A stretch of DNA of 64,000 bases. It comes from Sphingomonas alpina. Lineage in GTDB: Bacteria; Pseudomonadota; Alphaproteobacteria; Sphingomonadales; Sphingomonadaceae. The stretch's first letter is position 1; the number at the start of each line of letters is the position of its first letter. Shown piece by piece: positions 35,888 through 44,069 of this stretch. Location of the stretch: assembly GCF_014490665.1 (NCBI RefSeq), contig NZ_CP061038.1, forward strand, positions 3,038,001-3,102,000. The letters run 5' to 3'. A model generated the notes under the pieces. The model did no database searches. It was not told where the DNA came from and saw only the letters and a list, made by a program, of their open reading frames with translations. The translations under genes were made by a program, and so were the position numbers.

Positions 35888-37027
35888 ATGTCAGCCCTTC
35901 CCATCCCGGCGATTCCGGCGCTGAAAAAGCCCGATATCTTCTCGCGACCCTTTTTCGAGGAGAAAAGCCGCGCCTTCTGGACGCTGCAGGCGGCGGGCTG
36001 GACCGGCTATCTGATCCTGCGCAGCGTCTCGAGCATTTCCAACGGACCGTCGCTCGACGTGCTCATCCCGGTCATCATCGAATCGATCGTCGGCTATTGC
36101 ATCACCCTGCTGCTCTCCACGCTCTACGGCTATTTCCGCGGGCTGCGGCGGATCAGCGGGATCCTGCTCACGATCGTGACGCTGGTGATCGCGACATTGC
36201 TGTATTCGGTGCTCGACGCCTTCTCCTTCTCGTTCATCAAACTCGCCAATCCGGGGCTCAACCTCAACCTCGTACTTGGAACGGTATTCCTCAACTTCAC
36301 TGTGCTGGCGGGCTGGTCGGCGCTCTATTTCGGGATCAATTTCTACCTGATCGTCGAGGAACAGATCGACCAGCTCGAAGCGCTGGGCAATCAGGCCTCG
36401 TCAGCGCAGCTCGCAATGCTGCGCTATCAGCTCAATCCGCATTTCCTGTTCAACACGCTCAATTCGATCTCCACCCTGGTGCTGCTGAAACAGACCGAGC
36501 GGGCGAATGCGATGCTCAGCCGCCTGTCGTCCTTCCTGCGCTACACGCTCGCCAACGAGCCGACCGCTCATGTCACGATCGCGCAGGAGGTCGAAACGCT
36601 GAAACTCTATCTCGAGATCGAGAAGATGCGCTTCGAGGATCGGCTGCGGCCCAATTTCGAAATCGATCCGCGCGTCGCGATGGCGCGATTGCCTTCCTTG
36701 CTGCTTCAGCCGCTGGTCGAAAATGCGATCAAATATGCCGTCACACCGAAGGAAGAGGGCGCCGAAATCGCGGTGGTTGCGCGGCTCGCCGGGGATCGGG
36801 TGCAGATCGCCGTATCCGACACCGGACCGGGGTTGAATGAAATGAAAGCACGTCCAAGCCTTTCAACCGGGGTTGGCCTTGCCAATATCAGGGAGCGGCT
36901 GGTGCAGGCTTATGGCCCCGACCACCGTTTCGAGACCCGGTCCCTGCCCGTTGGCGGGTTCGAGGTCGAGATCGAAATACCGTTCCAGCTCGGTGAGCCG
37001 GCGCGAGAACCTAGAGAGGTCGCATGA
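35888..37027 (+). CDS. LytS-type sensor histidine kinase
   Basis: A 379-residue kinase of the His_kinase (LytS/YehU) type. Four or five N-terminal helices (TLQAAGWTGYLILR, VIIESIVGYCITLLLSTLYGYF, ILLTIVTLVIATLLYSVLD, LNFTVLAGWSALYFGINFYLIV) are followed by the phosphoacceptor region LRYQLNPHFLFNTLNSIS and an HATPase with PLVENAIKYAV and GVGLANIRERL. ATG at 35888 is preceded by AGGAC. The stop overlaps the start of the response-regulator gene (ATGA), so they form a two-component pair. Confidence 0.92.
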   Translation: MSALPIPAIPALKKPDIFSRPFFEEKSRAFWTLQAAGWTGYLILRSVSSISNGPSLDVLIPVIIESIVGYCITLLLSTLYGYFRGLRRISGILLTIVTLVIATLLYSVLDAFSFSFIKLANPGLNLNLVLGTVFLNFTVLAGWSALYFGINFYLIVEEQIDQLEALGNQASSAQLAMLRYQLNPHFLFNTLNSISTLVLLKQTERANAMLSRLSSFLRYTLANEPTAHVTIAQEVETLKLYLEIEKMRFEDRLRPNFEIDPRVAMARLPSLLLQPLVENAIKYAVTPKEEGAEIAVVARLAGDRVQIAVSDTGPGLNEMKARPSLSTGVGLANIRERLVQAYGPDHRFETRSLPVGGFEVEIEIPFQLGEPAREPREVA

Positions 37028-37824
37028 CGATTAGAACGATTTTGGTCGATGACGAGCCACTGGCGATCCAGGGCCTCGAACTTCGACTGCAGGCGCATGA
37101 TGATGTCGAAATCATCGACAAATGCCAGAATGGCCGCGAGGCGATCCGCGCGATCAAGACGCACAAGCCCGACCTGGTGTTTCTCGACATCCAGATGCCC
37201 GGATTTGACGGCTTTTCCGTCGTACAGGGATTGATGGAGGTCGAACCGCCGCTGTTCGTGTTCGTCACCGCCTATTCCGACCATGCCGTGAAGGCGTTCG
37301 AGGCGCAGGCGGTCGATTATCTGATGAAGCCGGTCGAGGAGAGCCGCCTTGCCGACACGCTCGACCGGGTGCGTCAACGCCTGACCGAGAAGCGCGGCGT
37401 CGAGGAAGTCGACCGGCTGAAGGAAGTGTTGGCCGAGGTGGCGCCGGATTCGGTCGAGAATCTCACCGATGGCGGCGACCAGGTATCGTCGAACCGCTTC
37501 GAGAAGCTGATCAACATCAAGGATCGCGGCCAGATCTTCCGTGTCGATGTCGATACGATCGAGCGCATCGACGCGGCCGGCGACTATATGTGCATCTATA
37601 CCGGCGACAACACGCTGATCCTGCGCGAGACGATGAAGGATCTGGAAAAGCGCCTCGACCCGCGCCGTTTCCAGCGCGTGCATCGTTCGACCATCGTCAA
37701 TCTCGACCTGGTCAAGGAAGTGAAGCCGCACACCAATGGCGAATGCTTCCTGGTGCTTGGATCGGGCGCACAGGTCAAGGTGAGCCGCAGCTATCGCGAT
37801 GTGGTCGCACGGTTCGTCCACTAG
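37024..37824 (+). CDS. LytTR-family response regulator
   Basis: A 266-residue partner of the LytS-type kinase. The receiver domain has the phosphoacceptor Asp55 in LVFLDIQMPG and a conserved Lys in YLMKPVEESRL. A linker of about 35 residues leads to a C-terminal LytTR DNA-binding domain (about 165-266: RIDAAGDYMCIYT, RFQRVHRSTIVNLDLVKEV). LytTR regulators usually bind paired short direct repeats; none was identified upstream of its own operon. Confidence 0.94.
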   Translation: MTIRTILVDDEPLAIQGLELRLQAHDDVEIIDKCQNGREAIRAIKTHKPDLVFLDIQMPGFDGFSVVQGLMEVEPPLFVFVTAYSDHAVKAFEAQAVDYLMKPVEESRLADTLDRVRQRLTEKRGVEEVDRLKEVLAEVAPDSVENLTDGGDQVSSNRFEKLINIKDRGQIFRVDVDTIERIDAAGDYMCIYTGDNTLILRETMKDLEKRLDPRRFQRVHRSTIVNLDLVKEVKPHTNGECFLVLGSGAQVKVSRSYRDVVARFVH

Positions 37825-37861
37825 GGGCTTGTCTCAGCAGGCGCTCCGGCGCATTTTGCGC

Positions 37862-37947
37862 GGCACCGCTCCGCTTCCCCTCCCGGCCACCCGTTCAGAA
37901 TATTCTGTGGGCGGCCGGGAGGGGAAGCGGGCCGGTGCCACCTTTTT
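37862..37947 (+). terminator. Long hairpin terminator after the LytS/LytTR operon
   Basis: GGCACCG (37862-37868) pairs with CGGTGCC (37933-37939) and CGCTTCCCCTCCCGGCC (37872-37888) with its exact complement (37913-37929). The apical part contains the palindrome CAGAATATTCTG (37896-37907). TTTTT follows at 37943-37947. The T-run supports rho-independent termination of the operon ending at 37824. Confidence 0.75.
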
Positions 37948-38006
37948 AAATTCGCCCTTCCGCGAATTTTCGAACGACTGAGCGCAAGCGACGGAGAGAA
38001 ATACCG

Positions 38007-38759
38007 ATGTCCAAGGCACTGGCCTTTGCCGCCCTGCATGTCGCCGGCGACCCGTTGATCCTCTATAATGCGTGGGACGTCGGCAGCGCGCGCGCAGTGG
38101 CCGGCGCCGGCGCCAAGGCGATCGCGACCGGCAGCTGGTCGGTCGCCGCAGCGCAGGGGTTCGACGATGGCGAAGCCTTCCCGCTGGAACTCGCCCTCGC
38201 CGGCGCGGCGCGGATTTCGGGCGCGGTATCGCTGCCGGTGACGATCGATTTCGAGGGCGGCTATGCCGTCGAGCCGGAGGATGTCGCCGCCAATATCGCG
38301 CGGCTTGCCGCCACGGGGGCGGTCGGCTGCAATTTCGAGGACCAGGTGGTCGGCGAGAACAGCCTGCACCCGATCCCGGTACAGGTCAGCCGCATCGCCG
38401 CGGCGCGGGTCGGTGCAGGCGTGGATTTCTTCATCAACGCACGCACCGACATCTTCCTGCAGGCGGCGCAGGACACGCATGACAAGGCGATGGTCGATGC
38501 CGCGATCAAGCGCGCGTCCGCCTATGCCGCAGCGGGTGCGAGCGGCTTTTTCGCGCCCGGACTCGCCGACGCCAAGCTGATCGCGCGGCTGTGCGATGCG
38601 GTCGAACTGCCGGTCAATATCATGGCCTTTCCGGGCGTGCCCTCGACCTCGGCGCTGGCCGATGCCGGGGTGTCGCGGATCAGCTATGGGCCAGGGCCCT
38701 ACCGCTCGGCGATGAAGTCGATCGAGACCGATGCGCAGGCGGTGTTCGCCTGGCGGTGA
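38007..38759 (+). CDS. Isocitrate lyase/phosphoenolpyruvate mutase-family enzyme
   Basis: A 250-residue alpha/beta-barrel enzyme. Family marks include LYNAWDVGSARAVAGAGAKAIATGSWSV, the metal-binding TIDFEGGY, NFEDQV and INARTDIF. Enzymes of this group cleave or rearrange C-C or C-P bonds in 2-oxo acids such as PEP, 2-methylisocitrate or oxaloacetate. A methylisocitrate lyase role would fit propionate metabolism, but this short form is more often annotated only at family level. GGAGAG lies upstream of the ATG. Confidence 0.9.
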   Translation: MSKALAFAALHVAGDPLILYNAWDVGSARAVAGAGAKAIATGSWSVAAAQGFDDGEAFPLELALAGAARISGAVSLPVTIDFEGGYAVEPEDVAANIARLAATGAVGCNFEDQVVGENSLHPIPVQVSRIAAARVGAGVDFFINARTDIFLQAAQDTHDKAMVDAAIKRASAYAAAGASGFFAPGLADAKLIARLCDAVELPVNIMAFPGVPSTSALADAGVSRISYGPGPYRSAMKSIETDAQAVFAWR

Positions 38760-38823
38760 CGCCGATCCAAGCTGGCTGACGACAGGCGAAGCCCAAGCGC
38801 TGGCGGCGCTGTGGCAATGCTGG

Positions 38824-38968
38824 TTTCAACACTGAGAAAGAGCGCGCCGGCATCCGTCCGGCACACGGTGCATGCCCGATCCTGTGTGATGGTTGAATCG
38901 TCGCCGGCGATGGCGCCGCTGGGATAAGGTGACCAGAGATATGTTACACCAGGAATGTCGCATATCTC
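38824..38968 (+). repeat. Hairpin repeat element, copy B
   Basis: Begins TTTCAACACTGAG, contains CGATCCTGTGTGA (38877-38889), GGTTGAATC and GCCGG, and ends in the hairpin GAGATATG (38936-38943)/CATATCTC (38961-38968). It matches copy A (21543-21672, minus strand) along its length, with most differences in short internal stretches. Confidence 0.75.
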
Positions 38969-39106
38969 GGGCCTCGGTCAGCGACACTGCGGGGGCACGA
39001 GGCCAGAGATATGTTACACCAGAAATGTCGCATATCTCTGGCTCCGGTCAGCGGCACGCACGGACCGGCGGGTGAGATATGTTACACCAGGAATGTAACA
39101 TATCTC
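38936..39106 (+). repeat. Three tandem hairpin units with a period of about 69 bases
   Basis: Units start at 38936, 39006 and 39074 with GAGATATGTTACACCAG[AG]A. Unit 1 arms are 38936-38943/38961-38968, unit 2 39006-39013/39031-39038, and unit 3 is a perfect 13-bp stem GAGATATGTTACA (39074-39086) and TGTAACATATCTC (39094-39106) around CCAGGAA. The linkers also share CGGTCAGCG.CAC between units 1 and 2. There are no unique spacers of CRISPR type. Confidence 0.8.
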
Positions 39107-39352
39107 TGGCCATCGCCCCGAGCATTTCGGGGACGCAATACTAAATTATGAGCTTCGGTCCGCATTTCCGTAGCTCCCCGGCACGTCGCCTTGCGACCTG
39201 GGCACGATGAAGATGCTTGCCGAATCCTCCCGGTCATTCTCGGAGACAGGAAGCAAAATCTCAGGGAAGCACCCCCGAGCTGGTCGATGAGTCCTGGTTT
39301 GCGATCAGCACAGGGCACGCCTGCCAAAGTGAGGATCGACGCAACGATCCAA
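39107..39352. other. Non-coding stretch after the tandem hairpins
   Basis: No supported gene. A short hairpin-like CCCCGAGCATTTCGGGG lies at 39116-39132 and an AT-rich tract at 39139-39150. Open frames here show no protein family character. Confidence 0.45.
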
Positions 39353-39406
39353 TCGGCGATGAAGTCGATCGAGGCCGATGTGCAGACGGCGTCCGCCTGG
39401 TGGTGA
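39353..39406 (+). pseudogene. Duplicated 3' fragment of the isocitrate lyase/PEP mutase-family gene
   Basis: The codons SAMKSIEADVQTASAWW-stop (39353-39406) parallel SAMKSIETDAQAVFAWR-stop at the end of the gene at 38706-38759, with strong nucleotide identity including TGACGCCG after the stop. Upstream of 39353 there is no further similarity. It is a 17-codon relic, not a gene, separated from the parent by the hairpin repeats. Confidence 0.75.
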
Positions 39407-39458
39407 CGCCGCGCCCAGGGGCAACGGCGTCACCTCATACCGGCCTCGATCTCCCCCG

Positions 39459-41861
39459 TTAGAAGCCCTTGCGAACGGTCATCCCGATCGTGCGCGGCTG
39501 GCCGACCGCGAAGCCGAGCCGGGCGCGGCCGCCACGTTCGCGATCGAACGACAGCAGCGGGTTTTCGTCGAGCAGGTTGTTGACATAGACCGACACGCCC
39601 AGGTCATTGGGCAGGTTGACGCCTGCGCTCAGGCCAACGAGCTCATATTCGGGCAATTCCAGATCGACCACCGTGGTGGCGTTCGCCGGGGCACCGCCAA
39701 AGGGCAGCCCATGCACGAAGCTGCGCGGGTTGTTTTCCTGGTCGCCGGGCTGAGTGAAGCGGCTGCCGACATGCTGGAACGACGCACCGACATAGCCCTC
39801 GGTTTCGGCACCCAGCGCGAAGTTATAGGTCGCGCTGGCGGAAATCTGGAACTTCGGCACCGAGGGCAAGCGATTGCCGTCCCGGATCCCCTCGATCACA
39901 GAACCATCGGGCCGGGTGAGCGTCGAATCGAACTCGGACTGAAGCAGGCTGCCCGAGATCGACAGATCAAGGCCATGGACCGGGGTCAGCGAGAATTCGG
40001 CCTCGATACCCATGGTATGCGCCTTGGGCACGTTGAACACGACCCGCGACGAGCAGCTTCCGGCATCCGCCGTCACCTGGAGATTGGTGATCTTGGTATA
40101 GAAAGCGGCCGCGTTGAAGGTGATGCCGCCGAAGTGCGTCTTGACCCCGCCTTCATAGTTCCACAGCGATTCATCGTCATAGCGCGGCCGGTTGCCGAAG
40201 GTCCGGGCATCGGGGCCGGTGGCACCGCCACTGCACAGCGGCAGATTGAGCGGATCGTTCACGCCTCCGAGCCGGAAGCCCTTGGAGACTTGCGCGTTGA
40301 ACGTGACGTTCTGGGATGCTTTCAGACTCAACAGGGCGCGCGGCGAGAAGCCTTCGGACGATGTCTTGTCGCGATTATTGTCGAGATTGGTGAAGAAGCC
40401 GCCCGAGTGGAACACGCGCTCTTCATTGAAGGTATAATAGCGGCCGCCCAGCGTCGCCTTGAGCGCCTCGGTCAGCTCGTAGCTCGCTTCGCCGAAGATC
40501 GAGAGCTGTTTCAGCTTGTAGGGAATATCGGCGTTGTACGGCGAATCCGCCCCAAATCCGTTGCGCTGCGACAGCGAGAAACCGGCGCCGAACCGCGCAT
40601 CGGCAAACGCATCGGTCCCCGGCGTGGGCAGGCGCTGCGAATATTTACGATCCACCGACGAATAGAAACCACCGACAAGCCACTGGAACGGGCCGGTATC
40701 GGCCGACGCGAAGCGCAGCTCCTGGGTGAATTGCTTCACCTTGGTGGTATCGACCAGATTGGCCGGCAGCGCCTGGCCTGCGGGCGCAAAACCGACATCG
40801 ATGAACACGCTGTTGGTGAGTGCGCTGGCATCGCGGCTGACCAGGATGTTGCGATCGGTATAGCTGGTGACCGAGGTGACCGTCACCGGCCCATGCGTGG
40901 CCTCGATCGTCAGGTCGCCGAGCAGGACCCGATCCTCGAACTCTTCATCGAGCATCAGATATTGCTGGCGCTCATCCAGAGTCACCGGCGGCCGGCCGGC
41001 AGCCGTGGTGGTATAGGGATTGGCGAACAGGTTATAGACTTCCTGCCGGTTGAACCCGTTGACGTGGATCTTCTGATACACCACGCGCGGCGTGATCTTG
41101 AGGTCGTCGACCGGTTCCAGCAGCAATGAGACACGCCCGCCGGCCCGCCAGCCATCATTGATATTCTCGTCGACCTTGCCGCCCGGCCGCCGCGCATCGA
41201 TGAAGCCGGCATAGCGGGTATAATAGCCCACCGCGCGCAGCGCCGCCTTGTCCGACAAGGGCAGGTTGATCATGCCCTTGATCGAGCCGCCGACGTCACC
41301 CTCGTCGACGATGTTGATATTGCCCTCGACCTGGCCCTCGACCTTATCGGTGCGCGGCTGATTGGTGATGTAGCGCAAGGTGCCGCCGACCGAACCGGAT
41401 CCGAACAGCGTGCCCTGCGGCCCGCGCAGTGTTTCGATGCGGTTGAGATCGAACAGGTCGAGGTCGGGGGTGAAGAGCGACAGCGAAATCACCGATTCAT
41501 CTAGATAGACGCCGACCTGCTCCTTCACGCCGGGCTGGTCGCGAGCGACCTGGCCGGCGGAAACGCCACGGATTGCCACCTGGCTCTGGCCCGGCCCGAG
41601 ATTCTGCACCGCGAGACCCGCGACATTGCGCGACACGTCCTCGAGCGAGTTCGCGTGAGCGCGCTCAATGTCTTCGGCGGTCTGGGCGTTGATCGAAAAA
41701 GGCACGTTCTGGATCGTCGTCGACCGCTTGGTCGCGGTGACGATGATATCGCTGCTATCCTGGGGCGCTTCCTGTGCATAGATTGGGCTAGTAAGTATAA
41801 CAATTGCAGCGGTACCAATAGCGAGCCGCGCCTTCAGTCTATTTCCCGATCGACCGATCAT
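39459..41861 (-). CDS. TonB-dependent receptor
   Basis: An 800-residue outer-membrane receptor. Signal peptide (ARLAIGTAAIVILTSPIYAQ), TonB-box-like DIIVTATKR, plug (SLEDVSRNVAGLAVQNLGPGQSQVAIRGVSAGQVARDQPG, LRGPQGTLFGSGSVGGTLRYI) and a barrel ending RTIGMTVRKGF. ATG at 41861 is chosen because AGGAGAGG lies eight bases upstream; earlier in-frame Met codons lie inside that site or the leader. The plug type is common in sphingomonad receptors for plant or aromatic compounds. The substrate is unknown and no transport partner adjoins. Confidence 0.94.
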   Translation of the reverse strand: MIGRSGNRLKARLAIGTAAIVILTSPIYAQEAPQDSSDIIVTATKRSTTIQNVPFSINAQTAEDIERAHANSLEDVSRNVAGLAVQNLGPGQSQVAIRGVSAGQVARDQPGVKEQVGVYLDESVISLSLFTPDLDLFDLNRIETLRGPQGTLFGSGSVGGTLRYITNQPRTDKVEGQVEGNINIVDEGDVGGSIKGMINLPLSDKAALRAVGYYTRYAGFIDARRPGGKVDENINDGWRAGGRVSLLLEPVDDLKITPRVVYQKIHVNGFNRQEVYNLFANPYTTTAAGRPPVTLDERQQYLMLDEEFEDRVLLGDLTIEATHGPVTVTSVTSYTDRNILVSRDASALTNSVFIDVGFAPAGQALPANLVDTTKVKQFTQELRFASADTGPFQWLVGGFYSSVDRKYSQRLPTPGTDAFADARFGAGFSLSQRNGFGADSPYNADIPYKLKQLSIFGEASYELTEALKATLGGRYYTFNEERVFHSGGFFTNLDNNRDKTSSEGFSPRALLSLKASQNVTFNAQVSKGFRLGGVNDPLNLPLCSGGATGPDARTFGNRPRYDDESLWNYEGGVKTHFGGITFNAAAFYTKITNLQVTADAGSCSSRVVFNVPKAHTMGIEAEFSLTPVHGLDLSISGSLLQSEFDSTLTRPDGSVIEGIRDGNRLPSVPKFQISASATYNFALGAETEGYVGASFQHVGSRFTQPGDQENNPRSFVHGLPFGGAPANATTVVDLELPEYELVGLSAGVNLPNDLGVSVYVNNLLDENPLLSFDRERGGRARLGFAVGQPRTIGMTVRKGF

Positions 41862-42083
41862 GTTATTTCCTCTCCTGAAACGCATACTGTCTTCGTTATG
41901 AAGCATCAGAATGGAGAGCCTAAAAGGACCGGGAATATGTGGCAACTTCGCCAGGCGCGATTTCGTTACGGGCGTGGCTATTTTGCATCAACCACGACAT
42001 ATCGCGGTTGATTACGGCCAGAGACCCAACAAAATGATTGTCGAACGCGATGCGGTTGCAAGCGACGCTTGCGACCGGCCGGA

Positions 42084-42353
42084 TCAGGCCTCGGGCGTTT
42101 CCTCAGCGCCCTCGGCGGGGCGCTCGAACCAGGCCTCGACCGGGCCGCTATATTTCAGCGTCAGCGGATTGCCCTTGCGATCGACCTTCTTGCCGAGCGC
42201 GACGCGGATCCAGCCTTCGGAAATGCAATATTCCTCGACGTCATGGCGCTCACGCTCCTTGAAGCGGATGCCGATGCCGCGCGACAGCTTTTCCTCGTCG
42301 AAGAACGGGCTGCGCGGATTGGAGGACAGGCGGTCGGGAGGAGTATCGGTCAT
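42084..42353 (-). CDS. DUF3297-family small protein
   Basis: An 89-residue protein starting MTDTPPDRLSSNPRSPFFDEE and containing GIGIRFKERERHDVEEYCISEGWIRVALGKKVDRKGNPLTLKYSGPVEAWFE, the full DUF3297 pattern. The family is found in sphingomonads and relatives and has no established function. It is likely soluble; the C-terminus is acidic. Confidence 0.88.
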   Translation of the reverse strand: MTDTPPDRLSSNPRSPFFDEEKLSRGIGIRFKERERHDVEEYCISEGWIRVALGKKVDRKGNPLTLKYSGPVEAWFERPAEGAEETPEA

Positions 42354-42402
42354 AGCGCCGCGCTTTGACGCAAAATTGCGCTCGATGCCAGCCCATATGA
42401 AA

Positions 42403-42427
42403 GCGGCGCGGCTATTAACCGCGCCGC
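42403..42427. terminator. Stem-loop after the Tyr-rich secreted protein gene
   Basis: GCGGCGCGG (42403-42411) pairs perfectly with CCGCGCCGC (42419-42427) around CTATTAA, 22 bases downstream of the secreted protein gene's stop on the minus strand. Only a weak T-run (CTTTCAT) follows. Confidence 0.55.
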
Positions 42428-42449
42428 CGTCATCGTCACTGCATCCGGA

Positions 42450-42836
42450 TCAGTAGCAGACCCGCACCCGTACCGGCTGGCGATAATAGGGATCCCAGCG
42501 GCGTTCGATATGGCAGCTGGCATAGCGGTCGCGATACCGCCAGGCGTAATAGCCGTCGTTCGGATAATAGCCGCGTTCCTGATAGTAATTATCGTCATAA
42601 TAGGGGTCATAGCCCCGGTCGCGATAATAGACTTCACGGTCGCGATCGCGGCGGCCGTCCGACGCGATCGCGGCGCCGATCGCCAGGCCGGCAATACCGG
42701 CGACAACGGCCACACCCGCATCGTTGCCACGGTGATAATGGCGACGATAACGCTGCGCATCGGCAGGCGCTGCGACCGTAAGCGCGGTTGCGGCAAGCGT
42801 CGCCCCGAGCACGGCCTTCTTCATCATATTCTTCAT
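42450..42836 (-). CDS. Secreted Tyr/Arg-rich protein of unknown function
   Basis: A 128-residue protein with a clear signal peptide (KKAVLGATLAATALTVAAPADAQ), a Gly/Ala-rich hydrophobic segment (GVAVVAGIAGLAIGAAIAS) and a tail very rich in Tyr, Arg and Asp (YYRDRGYDPYYDDNYYQERGYY) with two cysteines at the end (ASCHIERR, VRVCY). GGAGG lies eight bases before the ATG at 42836. Similar short glycine-zipper-type envelope proteins are common in sphingomonads. The function is not known. Confidence 0.85.
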   Translation of the reverse strand: MKNMMKKAVLGATLAATALTVAAPADAQRYRRHYHRGNDAGVAVVAGIAGLAIGAAIASDGRRDRDREVYYRDRGYDPYYDDNYYQERGYYPNDGYYAWRYRDRYASCHIERRWDPYYRQPVRVRVCY

Positions 42837-42987
42837 GTCGACCTCCTCAGTCGGGAAAGCAAATTCGCTGGTGCCGAAACGCGGGACCATGCCAGCTTGT
42901 TTCACGCAATATTCGAGTCGGGCTGAACTGAGCCGGAATGACATGTTAAGCGGGCGTTTAGCTTACGGCAAACCTCTGGAGGATCGC

Positions 42988-43386
42988 ATGGCGTACTGGT
43001 TGCTCAAGTCCGAACCCGAAAGTTACAGCTGGGATGACCTGCTCGCTGAGCGGCAGACCGAATGGACCGGCGTGCGCAACGCCGCCGCCGCACTGCACCT
43101 GAAAGCAATGGCAGTCGGTGACCGCGCGTTCTTCTATCATTCGGGCAAGGACAAGGCCGCAGTCGGCACGGTCGAGGTGACGCGCACCGCACAACAGGAT
43201 GGCGACGAGGCGCGCTGGGTATCGGTCGCGGTCAAGCCGCTCGAACCGCTGGCAAAACCGGTGACGCTGGCGGCGATGAAGGCCGAGCCGAAACTGGCAG
43301 GCATGGAAATGCTGCGGCAGTCGCGGCTCTCCGTCTCGCCGGTGTCCGATGCGCAATGGGCCGCGATCCTGGCGATGGGTGGCTGA
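42988..43386 (+). CDS. EVE-domain protein
   Basis: A 132-residue protein starting MAYWLLKSEPESYSWDDL, with WTGVRNAAAALHLKAMAVGDRAFFYHSG, the EVE (PUA-like) fold that binds modified bases in DNA or RNA. ATG at 42988 has TGGAGG seven bases upstream; the open frame before it includes the opposite-strand signal-peptide gene. EVE proteins often accompany modified-base restriction or RNA modification, but no such partner is adjacent. Confidence 0.92.
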   Translation: MAYWLLKSEPESYSWDDLLAERQTEWTGVRNAAAALHLKAMAVGDRAFFYHSGKDKAAVGTVEVTRTAQQDGDEARWVSVAVKPLEPLAKPVTLAAMKAEPKLAGMEMLRQSRLSVSPVSDAQWAAILAMGG

Positions 43387-43432
43387 TCGCGGGGGGCGCA
43401 TCGCCGGCTGAAACTGAGAACCCCACCTCCCT

Positions 43433-43521
43433 CCGTTCGCCCTGAGCTTGTCGAAGGGCCGTTCTTCTCTTTCCGACGCAGGATAAAAAGAACGGTGCTT
43501 CGACAACCTCAGCACGAACGG
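43433..43521. repeat. Long inverted-repeat element, copy 2
   Basis: CCGTTCGCCCTGAGCTTGTC at the left and CAACCTCAGCACGAACGG at the right are the arms, matching copy 1 at 30811-30899. Like copy 1 it separates converging genes (EVE protein and HxlR regulator). Confidence 0.8.
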
Positions 43522-43553
43522 AATAAGGTGAGTCCATCCGGGCCCGCGTCGCT

Positions 43554-44000
43554 CTAAACCGCCCCGCCCGGCAACACAGTGCGCAAGTCGATCTCGTCAA
43601 GCGGCCGCCCCGTTGCCCGGTCGACCACCACCGGATCAATGATGCGGCCGCTACCGGCCTCGACCAGTTGCGAGACATCGCCCTCCCCAAAATAGCGCGC
43701 CCCCCAGGCACCGAGCGCCGACAGGATCGGCAAATAGTCGCGCCCGCACTGCGTCAGCACATACTCATCGCGGGGCGGCCGTTCGCTATAGCGACGGCGC
43801 TCCAGCACCCCGTCGCGCACCAGCGCCGCGAGGCGGCGCGTCAGGATGTTGGGCGCGATGCCCAGGCTACGCTGGAATTCGTCGAACCGGGTCAGGCCGA
43901 GCGCTGCGTCGCGCAGGACCAGCATGCTCCATGCATCACCCGTCCGCGCCAGGCCACGCCCAACCGGGCAAGTGCCCTCACTGATTTTTTTCATGTCCAT
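43554..44000 (-). CDS. HxlR-family transcriptional regulator
   Basis: A 148-residue regulator with the HxlR winged helix: CPVGRGLARTGDAWSMLVLRDAALGLTRFDEFQRSLGIAPNILTRRLAALVRDGVLERRRYSERPPRDEYVLT. A single Cys11 near the N-terminus is in the place used for redox sensing in some relatives. It is divergent from the SDR gene at 44070, which is the likely target, with an inverted repeat between them. Confidence 0.93.
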   Translation of the reverse strand: MDMKKISEGTCPVGRGLARTGDAWSMLVLRDAALGLTRFDEFQRSLGIAPNILTRRLAALVRDGVLERRRYSERPPRDEYVLTQCGRDYLPILSALGAWGARYFGEGDVSQLVEAGSGRIIDPVVVDRATGRPLDEIDLRTVLPGGAV

Positions 44001-44011
44001 TGCAAAAGAAT

Positions 44012-44040
44012 AGTCACTTACTATCTAAATGCAAGTGACT
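44012..44040. promoter_or_regulatory. Candidate HxlR operator
   Basis: AGTCACTT (44012-44019) and AAGTGACT (44033-44040) are perfect inverted repeats separated by 13 bases, in the 69-bp gap between the HxlR gene and the SDR gene. The spacing of about two helical turns between arm centres suits a winged-helix dimer. Binding is inferred. Confidence 0.6.
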
Positions 44041-44069
44041 AGGCATCGGGCCGGTCCTGGAGACGAAGA

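Noticed and set aside
38893..39075. A 60-codon frame across the tandem hairpins
   Set aside because: Its codons are dictated by the repeats and it has no start site; the stretch is better explained as non-coding structure.
38936..39106. CRISPR-like array
   Set aside because: There are only three units, each is itself a hairpin, and the stretches between them share sequence instead of being unique spacers. No cas genes are near.
39191..39406. A 71-codon gene ending in SAMKSIEADVQTASAWW
   Set aside because: Only the last 17 codons resemble a protein, as a copy of the neighbouring gene's end. The first part has no similarity or start signal.
41862..42083. Riboswitch before the third TonB receptor
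   Set aside because: The 222-bp gap shows no recognisable conserved core or strong stems.
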